Shown: piece after piece, positions 17,674 to 25,065 of the stretch | Layout of the letters: each line of letters starts with the position of its first letter | How positions within the stretch are numbered: position 1 is the stretch's first letter | NCBI RefSeq assembly: GCF_001426505.1 | Contig: NZ_LMEV01000017.1 | Span: 587,200-651,199, forward strand | From: Variovorax sp. Root473 | GTDB lineage: Bacteria; Pseudomonadota; Gammaproteobacteria; Burkholderiales; Burkholderiaceae_C | Reading direction: 5' to 3' | DNA: 64,000 nucleotides | Notes under the pieces: generated by a model | What the model saw: the letters and a program-made list of their open reading frames with translations, nothing else | Told to the model about the DNA's origin: nothing | Databases searched by the model: none | Made by a program: the position numbers and the translations under genes

Positions 17674-18477
17674 ATGACCACCGCCCCGTTCCTGAAGACC
17701 ACGCGCGACGGCGCCATCCTCACGCTCACCATGAGCCAGCCCGCGACGCGCAACGCGCTCACCGGCAACACCGCCGTCGACGAGATCGTGCAGGCCTGCG
17801 CCGACATCACGCGCGACCGCAGCATCCGCGTCGTCGTGCTCACCGGCGAAGGCCCCGTGTTCAGCTCGGGTGGCAACGTGAAAGACATGCAGCGCTACGA
17901 GAAAGAGGGCCTGTCGCCCGAAGTGATCCGCGAGGAATACCGCAACGGCATCCAGCGCCTGCCCAAGGCGCTCTACAACCTCGACGTGCCCGTGATCGCC
18001 GCCGTCAACGGCCCCGCCGTCGGCGCGGGGCTCGACCTCACCTGCATGTGCGACATCCGCATCGCGTCGGAGAAGGCGACCTTTGCCGAGAGCTTCGTCA
18101 AGGTCGGCATCGTGCCCGGCGACGGCGGCGCCTGGCTGCTGCCGCGCGTGGTCGGCATGTCGAAGGCGTCAGAGATGGCCTTCACCGGTGACGCGCTGAG
18201 CGCGCAGGAGGCGCTGGCCTGCGGCCTCGTCTCGCGCGTCGTGCCCCACGAGCAACTGCTCGAAGAAAGCCTGCGACTTGCCGCCCGCATCGCCGCCAAC
18301 CCCGGCGGCGTGCTGCGCATGACCAAGCGGCTGCTGCGCGAGGGCGAGCGCAGCACCCTCGAGTCGCTGCTCGAAATGTCGGCCGGCTACCAGGCCATTG
18401 CCCACATGACCGGCGACCACCGCGAGGCCGTGCGCGCGTTCGTGGAAAAGCGCAAGCCCGTGTTCGGCAACGACTGA
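17674..18477 (+). CDS. Enoyl-CoA hydratase/isomerase (crotonase) family protein
   Basis: Crotonase-fold enzyme of 267 aa. The oxyanion-hole segment VFSSGGNVKDMQ and the second one AAVNGPAVGAGLDL are intact. The catalytic region reads FAESFVKVGIVPGDGGAWLL: the position of rat hydratase Glu144 is Phe, while the second Glu (KASEMAFTG) is kept and an Asp appears in GDGG. This pattern is more like isomerase-type crotonases such as PaaG than classic hydratases, so an isomerase or other reaction is plausible. AAGGAG is 13 bp upstream of the ATG. It is the last gene of the operon and is followed by a terminator. Confidence 0.9.
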   Translation: MTTAPFLKTTRDGAILTLTMSQPATRNALTGNTAVDEIVQACADITRDRSIRVVVLTGEGPVFSSGGNVKDMQRYEKEGLSPEVIREEYRNGIQRLPKALYNLDVPVIAAVNGPAVGAGLDLTCMCDIRIASEKATFAESFVKVGIVPGDGGAWLLPRVVGMSKASEMAFTGDALSAQEALACGLVSRVVPHEQLLEESLRLAARIAANPGGVLRMTKRLLREGERSTLESLLEMSAGYQAIAHMTGDHREAVRAFVEKRKPVFGND

Positions 18478-18478
18478 A

Positions 18479-18505
18479 GGCCGCGTCCCGGCCAGCTTTT
18501 TTTTT
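18479..18505 (+). terminator. Rho-independent terminator after the CoA-transferase operon
   Basis: GGCCG (18479-18483) and CGGCC (18489-18493) form a 5 bp GC stem with a five-base loop, followed three bases later by nine T residues (18497-18505). It starts one base after the crotonase stop codon. Confidence 0.65.
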
Positions 18506-18600
18506 CTTCTTTGCTTCTTCTTCGCCGGGCCCCCAATGCCCGCGACAAGACGGCCCGCTGTAGCGGTCGACAAACCCCGTGAAAGGATTTCGTTTGTTCC

Positions 18601-18629
18601 GACCTGTCGCAGCCCAGCTACGACAAGTC
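18601..18629. repeat. Inverted repeat between converging genes
   Basis: GACCTGTCG and CGACAAGTC pair at 8 of 9 positions with an 11 bp spacer, in the 184 bp gap between the crotonase and sulfatase ends. There is no T-run, so terminator function is not supported. I see nothing else in this gap apart from a T/C-rich run after the terminator. Confidence 0.4.
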
Positions 18630-18661
18630 GAATAAATCAAAACGCGTGACCGCTGAGAAGC

Positions 18662-19996
18662 TCACCTCTGCGGCATGTCCTTCACCGAATAGCCAAGGCT
18701 CACCGTCGCGTCCTCGGGAATCGCCGGCATCGTCGCATTCCACGCCTGCCACTGCGTGCGCATCGCCTCCAGCCGCTGCGGCTCCTTCTTCCCCAGGTTC
18801 GCGCGTTCGCGCTCATCGGCCGGGATGTTGAACAGGTACTCGTTGCCGTCGACCTTCAGGTACTTCCAGTCGCCGTCGCGCATGGCTTCCTGGCCGCGGT
18901 GGTTCATGCGCCAGTGCAGGGGGCGGCGGAAGGTTTGGGCGGCGTCTTTGAGCACGGGCATCAGCGACACGCCATCGAGTGGGTAGGCTGCGTCGCCCTT
19001 CACGCCGGCGGCGTCGAGCATGGTGGCCGACCAGTCCATGGTCATGCACAGCTGGGTGCTCTCGCTGCCCTTGGCGATCACCTTCGGCCAGTGCGCGATC
19101 CATGGCACGCGGATGCCGCCTTCGGTCAAGTCCATCTTGCCGCCGACCAGCGGCCAGTTGTCCGAGAAGCGTTCGCCGCCGTTGTCGCTCGTGAACACGA
19201 CGAGCGTGTTGTCGGCCATGCCGTGCTTTTCGAGCGCGGCCATGATCCAGCCGATGCCCTCGTCCATGTGATGGATCATGCGGCGGTACACGTGGATGTT
19301 GCCGCCCGACAGGTCGAACAGGTTGTCCTTCACGAGCGGCGCCTTGTCGGCGTCGTCGCGGGTTTCCCACGGCCAGTGGGGGGCGGTGTAGTGCAGGCTC
19401 AGGAAGAAGGGCGCCTCTTGCGCTGCCATGCGCTCGACGTAGTCGACGGCGCGCCTGGACAGCACGTCAGTCAGGTAGCCCTCGTCGTCCTTGTGCTCTT
19501 CTTCGCCGTACCAGAGGTCGTGGCGGCCGGCCGAGTCGCAATGCGTGAAGTAGTCGACACCGCCCGACATGGGGCCGAAGAATTCTTCATACCCCGAGCG
19601 CAGCGGGCCGAAGGTGGGCGGATAGCCCAGGTGCCACTTGCCGATGAGCGCGGTCTTGTAGCCGCTGTCTTTGAGCAGCGAGGGCAGGGTGGGGTGCTCG
19701 GTGGGCAGGCCCAGCGTGGTGCTGCCGCGGCTTCGGCTGTTGATGGGCTCTTCGGCCGCGCCGCGCAGGCGGTACTGGTAGCGCGCGGTGATCATCGCGA
19801 AGCGCGTGGGCGAGCACACGGGGGAGTTCGAGTAGCCCTGCGTGAGCTTCAGGCCGTTGGCAGCCAGGCCATCGAGCACGGGCGACACGCGGCCGAACGG
19901 CGCATCGCGCCCGCCGTAGCAGCCGAGGTCGGCATAGCCGAGGTCGTCGGCCACGATGAAGATGATGTTGGGGCGGGTGCTGCTGTGTGTCGTCAT
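18662..19996 (-). CDS. Arylsulfatase-type sulfatase (formylglycine-dependent)
   Basis: Type I sulfatase of 444 aa that hydrolyses a sulfate ester. Metal-binding Asp17-Asp18 are in IIFIVADDLGYADLG. The modification motif is C61-S-P-T-R, in which Cys61 must be oxidised to formylglycine by a sulfatase-modifying enzyme that is not in this window. FTSDNGGERFSDNWPL carries the other metal ligands. The start MTTHSSTRPN has no signal peptide, so the enzyme is predicted to be cytoplasmic and to act on an imported ester. It is the last gene of a Bug - Bug - sulfatase operon on the minus strand. Substrate class is unknown. Confidence 0.93.
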   Translation of the reverse strand: MTTHSSTRPNIIFIVADDLGYADLGCYGGRDAPFGRVSPVLDGLAANGLKLTQGYSNSPVCSPTRFAMITARYQYRLRGAAEEPINSRSRGSTTLGLPTEHPTLPSLLKDSGYKTALIGKWHLGYPPTFGPLRSGYEEFFGPMSGGVDYFTHCDSAGRHDLWYGEEEHKDDEGYLTDVLSRRAVDYVERMAAQEAPFFLSLHYTAPHWPWETRDDADKAPLVKDNLFDLSGGNIHVYRRMIHHMDEGIGWIMAALEKHGMADNTLVVFTSDNGGERFSDNWPLVGGKMDLTEGGIRVPWIAHWPKVIAKGSESTQLCMTMDWSATMLDAAGVKGDAAYPLDGVSLMPVLKDAAQTFRRPLHWRMNHRGQEAMRDGDWKYLKVDGNEYLFNIPADERERANLGKKEPQRLEAMRTQWQAWNATMPAIPEDATVSLGYSVKDMPQR

Positions 19997-20017
19997 AGGT
20001 CGCGGGAGAGTTGTCGA

Positions 20018-21043
20018 TCAGGGCTGATAACCGGACTTCTGCACGACCGGTGCCCACTGCGCCTTGTAGGCCTTGAGCATCGCGGCGGTCTGCGCCTGGG
20101 TGCTCACCACCGGCGTCATGCCGGCGTCCTTGAACTTGCGTTGGGTGTCGGGGTCCTGCATCACGGCGTGGATGGTGGTGGCCAGGCGTTCGACCTTCTC
20201 CTTGGGCATGCTGGCCGGCGCGAAGAAGGTGTTCCAGCCGGTGGCGGCGAGGTCGAGGCCGGCTTCCTTGAAGGTCGGAATGGTGGGCGCGAAGGGCGAG
20301 CGTTTTTCGCCCGACAGCGCCAGGATGCGCAGCTTGCCGGCAGTGTGCTGCGGCAGCACGACGTCTTCGGTGTCGACGGCAATGGGCACCTGGCCGCCGA
20401 TCAGGTCGTTGAGCAACGGCGCAGAGCCACGGTAGCCCACCACTTGCGTTTGCACCTTGGCCTTGTCGCCGACCATGAGGCCGAAGAAGTGCGGCAGGCT
20501 GCCGGTGGCGGGCACGCCCACGTTGGCCTGCTGCGGGTTGGCGCGCATCCATGCGAGCAAGTGGTTCAGCTCGCGCACGGGCAGGGTGGGCGACACGGCC
20601 AGCGCAAAGTCGTAGGCGTTGACGTGCGACACAGGCACGAAGTCGCGCTCGGCGTCGTAGCCGTTGTCCTTGAAGACGAGCGGCGCCACGACCATCACGG
20701 CGGGGTTGGCGAGCATCAGCACGTTCTGGCCGGCGGGCGTGGCCCTGGCCTGCTGCGCGGCCAGGCGGCCGCCTGCGCCGGGCTTGTTCTCGACGATGAC
20801 GGGCACGCCGAGTTTGGCGGTGAGCTTGTCGCCGACGATGCGCGCCACGCGGTCGGTGGCGCCGCCGGGCGCGTAGCCGACGACGATGCGCAGCGGGCTG
20901 TCGAGTGTGGCTTGGGCCTGTGCGCGTGCGAGGTGGGGAGCGGCAAGGGCCGCCGCGATGCCGGCCATGGCCAGCAAGGCGGCGAGGCGGCGACGCGTGG
21001 GGGTGAAGGAAGCGGAAGAAGCGAAGAGGGTGCGCGAGATCAT
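20018..21043 (-). CDS. Bug-family periplasmic solute-binding protein 3
   Basis: Periplasmic binding protein of 341 aa. The N-terminus TPTRRRLAALLAMAGIAAAL resembles a twin-arginine or strongly basic Sec signal, with cleavage near ARAQA. The Bug motif reads LRIVVGYAPGGATDRVARIV, in place of the usual VPFPPGG. AAGGA lies upstream of the ATG at 21043. It lies 21 bp upstream of the sulfatase on the same strand and 37 bp downstream of another Bug gene, so it probably delivers the sulfated substrate or a related acid. No transporter membrane subunit is adjacent. Confidence 0.92.
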   Translation of the reverse strand: MISRTLFASSASFTPTRRRLAALLAMAGIAAALAAPHLARAQAQATLDSPLRIVVGYAPGGATDRVARIVGDKLTAKLGVPVIVENKPGAGGRLAAQQARATPAGQNVLMLANPAVMVVAPLVFKDNGYDAERDFVPVSHVNAYDFALAVSPTLPVRELNHLLAWMRANPQQANVGVPATGSLPHFFGLMVGDKAKVQTQVVGYRGSAPLLNDLIGGQVPIAVDTEDVVLPQHTAGKLRILALSGEKRSPFAPTIPTFKEAGLDLAATGWNTFFAPASMPKEKVERLATTIHAVMQDPDTQRKFKDAGMTPVVSTQAQTAAMLKAYKAQWAPVVQKSGYQP

Positions 21044-21080
21044 GAAGGGTGTCCTTGGGGTCGATCGGTGGATCGGTCGG

Positions 21081-22085
21081 TCAGTCGTTGGCCTGGAAGT
21101 TCACGGCTTTCATGATGCCGGCCCAGCGGGCGGTGTCTTCGCGCATGGTCTTCACGAGCGCCTCGGGGCCGTCGCCCACGGGGTACATGCCGTTCTGCAG
21201 CAGTTGCTGGCGCACGTCGCGCGAGTTCACGGCACGGATGATTTCGGCGCGCAGTTTCTCGGCGGTGGCGGGCGGCGTCTTCAGCGGCGCGTAGTAGGCG
21301 AACCAGGCGGTGGCCACCACGTCCTTGTAGCCGCTCTCGACGAAGCTGGGCAACTGCGGCATGAGCGGCGAGCGCTTGTCGCCGCTGGTGGCCAGCACTT
21401 TCACGCGGCCGGTGGGCAGCATCTGCTGCGCGCCGCCGATGGTGTCGAAGTACACGGGCACGGTGCCGCCCATGAGGTCCTGCCGCGCGGGCGTGGAGCC
21501 GCGGTAGGGCACGTGCGTCATCTTCAGCCCGGCCGCGCGGTTGAGCATTTCGCCCAGGAAGTGCGAGGGCGTGCCGGCGCCGTAGGAACCGAAGCTGACC
21601 TTGTCGCCCTGCGCCCTGGCCCAGGTGATGAACTCGGCCAGCGTGTTGGCGGGCACGTCCTTGTGCACGGTGAGCGCCAGCTCGAAGCGCGCGGCGTTCA
21701 CCAGCGGCACGAAGTCCCTGATCGGGTCGTACGACAGGTTGCGGTAGGCGCTGGGAAACATGGTCATCATGCTCGCGGTGCCCAGCAGCAGGGTGTGGCC
21801 GTCGGGCGCCGCGGTCTTCACGGCCTCCACGGCAATGCGGCCGGCCGCGCCCGAGCGGTTGTCGATGATGAGCGGGCCGAGCGACTCGCGCACCTGGTGG
21901 GCAATGGCGCGGGTCAGCACGTCCTGCGTGCCGCCGGCGGGCACGCCGATGAGCACCTTGATCGGCTGGCCGGGGGTGAAGGCTGCCGGCTGTTGTGCCA
22001 TGGCAAAAGGCGCAAGCGGCGCAAGGGCCAGCCCGCCAAGGGTGGCCAGGGTGCGGCGGCGGGTCGGGTCGGGAAGCTGGGGCAT
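21081..22085 (-). CDS. Bug-family periplasmic solute-binding protein 4
   Basis: Periplasmic binding protein of 334 aa. PTRRRTLATLGGLALAPLAP is a good twin-arginine signal candidate, ending near AMAQQ. The Bug loop reads IKVLIGVPAGGTQDVLTRAI. The ATG at 22085 is preceded by GGAG at good spacing; a TTG 12 codons upstream is open but unlikely. It is first in the Bug - Bug - sulfatase operon and divergent from a MarR regulator 141 bp away. The two Bug proteins of this operon differ in their ligand loops (YAPGGATD versus VPAGGTQD), which suggests two ligands. Confidence 0.92.
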   Translation of the reverse strand: MPQLPDPTRRRTLATLGGLALAPLAPFAMAQQPAAFTPGQPIKVLIGVPAGGTQDVLTRAIAHQVRESLGPLIIDNRSGAAGRIAVEAVKTAAPDGHTLLLGTASMMTMFPSAYRNLSYDPIRDFVPLVNAARFELALTVHKDVPANTLAEFITWARAQGDKVSFGSYGAGTPSHFLGEMLNRAAGLKMTHVPYRGSTPARQDLMGGTVPVYFDTIGGAQQMLPTGRVKVLATSGDKRSPLMPQLPSFVESGYKDVVATAWFAYYAPLKTPPATAEKLRAEIIRAVNSRDVRQQLLQNGMYPVGDGPEALVKTMREDTARWAGIMKAVNFQAND

Positions 22086-22171
22086 CGTCAATGTCTCCGT
22101 GTCTCGTTCGGCGTACTGCAAGGGCCGGGCGGCTGGCCGCGGCTGCGGACGATTCTGGAGACGCTACATTC

Positions 22172-22184
22172 GATTGATCAAATC
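22172..22184. promoter_or_regulatory. Candidate MarR operator
   Basis: GATTGATCAAATC contains the perfect 8 bp palindrome TTGATCAA (22174-22181). It lies in the divergent region between the MarR gene (start 22227) and the Bug - Bug - sulfatase operon (start 22085). AT-rich palindromes of this length are typical MarR-family sites. Confidence 0.5.
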
Positions 22185-22226
22185 AACCATCGCCCGGATT
22201 TACCCGGCCTTTCGAAACCCCGCCCC

Positions 22227-22826
22227 ATGACCGAAGACGCCGCCAATCCGCCGCGCCGCCCGCTGGACGACCTGCTGCTGTACCGGCTGTCGCGCCTGCT
22301 CGCGGTGGCGGGCAGCATGGTGATCCGGCTGTGCGAGGGCCGCTTCGGCATCACGCGGCGCGAGTGGCGCCTGATCGCGGTGCTGGCCAGCCGGGGCGAA
22401 CTGGGCTCGTCGCAACTGGCCGAGCATGCACAGCTCGACCGCGCGCGCACCTCGAAGGCGGTGGGCTCGCTGGTGGCCAAGCGGCTGGTGACGCGCACGG
22501 CGCTGGCGGGCGACCGGCGGCAGGTGCGGCTGGGCCTCACGCCGACGGGGCAGGCGCTGTACGACGAGCTGTTCCCGCTGGTGGCGCGCATCAACGCCGA
22601 ATTGATGGGCACGCTCGACGCGGGCGACGCCGCGCGTTTCGACGACGCGCTGCTCCGGCTGCAGGCGCACGCCGAAACCATGGTGGCGCAGGCGGTGCTG
22701 CCCAAGGCGGACCGGGGGCGCCACGCAGCGGCTGCGGCAGCTGCAGCAGCGAGCAACGGCAAGAAGGACACGGGCACGGCGCGCAGCGGCAAGGCCGTCA
22801 GTCCACCTTCATCCCGGTCGCCTTGA
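22227..22826 (+). CDS. MarR-family transcriptional regulator
   Basis: Winged-helix regulator of 199 aa. The MarR core covers about residues 15-150: LTITRREWR-like helix (GITRREWRLIAVLASRGEL), recognition helix region SQLAEHAQLDRARTSKAVGS, and the wing ALAGDRRQVRLGLTPTGQAL. The C-terminal 45 residues are an Ala-rich low-complexity tail. The 3' end overlaps the convergent Bug gene 5 by 29 bp. Being divergent from the sulfatase operon, it most likely represses that operon until its ligand is present; this is inferred from position. Confidence 0.9.
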   Translation: MTEDAANPPRRPLDDLLLYRLSRLLAVAGSMVIRLCEGRFGITRREWRLIAVLASRGELGSSQLAEHAQLDRARTSKAVGSLVAKRLVTRTALAGDRRQVRLGLTPTGQALYDELFPLVARINAELMGTLDAGDAARFDDALLRLQAHAETMVAQAVLPKADRGRHAAAAAAAAASNGKKDTGTARSGKAVSPPSSRSP

Positions 22827-23811
22827 CGATACGGCCGTAGCGCGCCTGCGCCGTGGCCAGGCGCGTGGCGGCCGCCGCATCGGTTTCGCCGAGCGCCACC
22901 ATGTCGAGCGAGGCCAGGCGGCTCTTGAGTTCGGGCAGGCCCAGCGCCTTGTGCAGCGACTGGCGCAGCGTCTGCATCACGGGCTCGGGCGTGGCGGCCG
23001 GCACCATGGCGAGGTAGAGCACTTCGAACTCGAGGTCCTTCAGGCCCAGCTCGCCCACGGTGGGCACTTCGGGCAGCAGCGGCGCGCGCTGGCGGCCCGT
23101 CACGGCCAGTGCGCGCAGCTTGCCGGCCTGGATGTGCGGCAGCACGCCGGGCGTGGCGACGATGCCGGCCTGCACCTCGTTGCCCAGCATGGCCATCACG
23201 GCCGGAGCGTTGCCCTTGTAGGGCACGTGCACGATCTTCGCGCCCGTTGCACCCGAGAAAATCTCGGCGGCAATGTGGCCCGGGCTGCCGTTGCCGGCCG
23301 AGCTGAAGGTGGCGGGTTCGGCCTTGGCCTGCGTGATGAACTCGGGCAGCGTCCTTGCCTTCACCGACGCGGCGGTGGTGAAGCTCAGGCCCGACGAGCT
23401 GAAGATCATCAGCGGCTTGAGGTCTTTGGCCGCAAAGGGCATGGACGCGTACAGGTGCGGGTTGATGGTGAAGGTGCTGTCGATGCTTATCAGCACGGTG
23501 TAGCCGTCGGCGGGGCTCTTGGCCGCGGCGTCGGCGCCGATGTTGCCGCCCGCGCCGGGGCGGTTGTCGACCACGAAGGGCTGCTTCAGGTCTTTCTGCA
23601 GTGCATCGGCCAGCGCGCGCCCGAGGATGTCCAGCGGGCCGCCGGCCGGGAAGTTGACGAGGAACTTCACGGGCTTGGCGGGGTACGTCGCCTGGGCTTG
23701 CGCGGCGGGCGCGGCGAGGCCGAGGGCCAGCGCGGCGCAGGCGGCTGCGAGCGTGAGGCGGCGGCGCGCGCCGAAGGAAGAGGAAATCGTCGAGGAATAA
23801 ATCGTGGTCAT
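22798..23811 (-). CDS. Bug-family periplasmic solute-binding protein 5
   Basis: Periplasmic binding protein of 337 aa. A signal peptide covers about residues 1-41 (RRRLTLAAACAALALGLAAP, cleavage near AQA). The Bug loop is VKFLVNFPAGGPLDILGRAL and the second loop is SPADGYTVLIS. The ATG at 23811 gives MTTIYSS; an upstream in-frame start is possible. It is a single-gene unit divergent from the LysR gene at 23948, so it is probably controlled by that regulator. Its 3' end overlaps the MarR gene on the other strand. Confidence 0.92.
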   Translation of the reverse strand: MTTIYSSTISSSFGARRRLTLAAACAALALGLAAPAAQAQATYPAKPVKFLVNFPAGGPLDILGRALADALQKDLKQPFVVDNRPGAGGNIGADAAAKSPADGYTVLISIDSTFTINPHLYASMPFAAKDLKPLMIFSSSGLSFTTAASVKARTLPEFITQAKAEPATFSSAGNGSPGHIAAEIFSGATGAKIVHVPYKGNAPAVMAMLGNEVQAGIVATPGVLPHIQAGKLRALAVTGRQRAPLLPEVPTVGELGLKDLEFEVLYLAMVPAATPEPVMQTLRQSLHKALGLPELKSRLASLDMVALGETDAAAATRLATAQARYGRIVKATGMKVD

Positions 23812-23947
23812 GGCTGCCTTGTCTGTCTCCGTATCCACGGCACTCTAGAAGGCTGCGCGGCGCGGCACAACTGAACTCTCTTCTGCCAGCTATTCCTTCT
23901 GGTTATATTTGAAAGCACACCGCCCCAATGGTTTCGAGGAGAACCAC

Positions 23948-24877
23948 ATGTCAGCCATGAACTTTGAGCGCCTGAAGATGCGCCACCTGCAATGTCTCGT
24001 CATGGTGGCGCAAGAGCGAAACCTCGTGCGCGCGGCCGGGGCGCTGTCGCTCACGCAACCGGCGGTGTCGAAGACGGTGGCCGAACTCGAAGAGATCGTC
24101 GGGCGCCAGCTGCTGGTGCGCCGCCGCCGCGGCGTGGAGCTCACGCCCGCGGCCGAGGTGCTGGTGCGGCATGCGGTGTCGGCGCTGCGTGGCCTGCGCG
24201 AAGGCCTGGGCCTGGCGATGGACCAGCCCGAGGCCGACCAGCTGCGCGTGGTGGTCGGCGCCTTGCCGAACATGGCCGCGCACCTGCTGCCCGAGGCGGT
24301 CTCGCGGCTGCATGCGGCGCACCCGGCGATGCGCGTGCGCGTGGTGAGCGGCACCAACGCGCAGCTGATGACGCAGCTGCGCCAGGGCGAAATCGATCTC
24401 GTGCTCGGCCGGCTCGCGCAAGCCTCGGCCATGGCCGACCTGGCCTTCGAGCAGCTGTACAGCGAGGTGCTGCTGCTGGTGGTGCGACCCGGCCATCCGC
24501 TGGCGTCGCGGCGCAAGCCCACGCTCGACGCGCTGGCGGCCTATCCGCTGGTGCTGCCGGTGTCGGGCACGCTGATCCGGCACACGGCCGACGCTTTCCT
24601 CATCGCGCAAGGCCTCGCCCTGCCGGCGCGGCTGGTTGAAGCAACCGACACCAGCTTTGCAGTCGGCCTGCTGCAGCGCTCCGACGCGGTGTGGTTCGCG
24701 CCCCAGGGCGCGGTGGAAGGTTTCGTGGCGCGCGGCGAGCTGAAGCGCGTGGCCATCGACACGGCGAGCACCGAAGGCCCCGTGGGCATCACCATGCGGC
24801 GCGGCAGCGAGACGGGCGAGGGCGCGCGGCTGCTGCTGGACACCATCCGGGGCATTGCGGCCACGCGTGCCGGCTGA
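23948..24877 (+). CDS. LysR-family transcriptional regulator (PcaQ-like)
   Basis: Regulator of 309 aa. The N-terminal helix-turn-helix reads MRHLQCLVMVAQERNLVRAA then LSLTQPAVSKTVAELEEIVG, very close in form to PcaQ/GbpR-type LysR regulators. The effector-binding domain follows (LRVVVGALPNMAAHLLPEAV). The ATG at 23948 follows CGAGGAG. It is divergent from Bug gene 5 with 136 bp between them, which contains CCAG-N9-CTGG at 23886-23902 as a weak site candidate. Its target is probably the Bug gene. The PcaQ-like label rests on sequence pattern only; no pca genes are nearby. Confidence 0.9.
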   Translation: MSAMNFERLKMRHLQCLVMVAQERNLVRAAGALSLTQPAVSKTVAELEEIVGRQLLVRRRRGVELTPAAEVLVRHAVSALRGLREGLGLAMDQPEADQLRVVVGALPNMAAHLLPEAVSRLHAAHPAMRVRVVSGTNAQLMTQLRQGEIDLVLGRLAQASAMADLAFEQLYSEVLLLVVRPGHPLASRRKPTLDALAAYPLVLPVSGTLIRHTADAFLIAQGLALPARLVEATDTSFAVGLLQRSDAVWFAPQGAVEGFVARGELKRVAIDTASTEGPVGITMRRGSETGEGARLLLDTIRGIAATRAG

Positions 24878-25035
24878 AGGATTTTTTCGCGGATTCTTCA
24901 GGATTGCGGCGAACCGCAGTTGCTCGCGGCTGGCGCTCGAAACGACTTCCTCGGCGTGGTCGGCATCCGCGATTGCGAACGCGGCTGGGTGCACCCCTGG
25001 TGTTGCGGACGCGCGAGGAGCGAAAGAGGAGCGAA

Positions 25036-25065
25036 AGAAAAAGCGGCGGGGCCTCAGCCCGCCGC
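25036..25065 (-). terminator. Rho-independent terminator of the suhB-FUSC-mscS operon
   Basis: On the minus strand an 8 bp perfect GC stem (25065-25058 with 25050-25043), with a seven-base loop that contains the mscS stop codon, is followed by CTTTTTCTTTC. The remaining 158 bp up to the LysR stop at 24877 shows nothing I can name. Confidence 0.75.
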
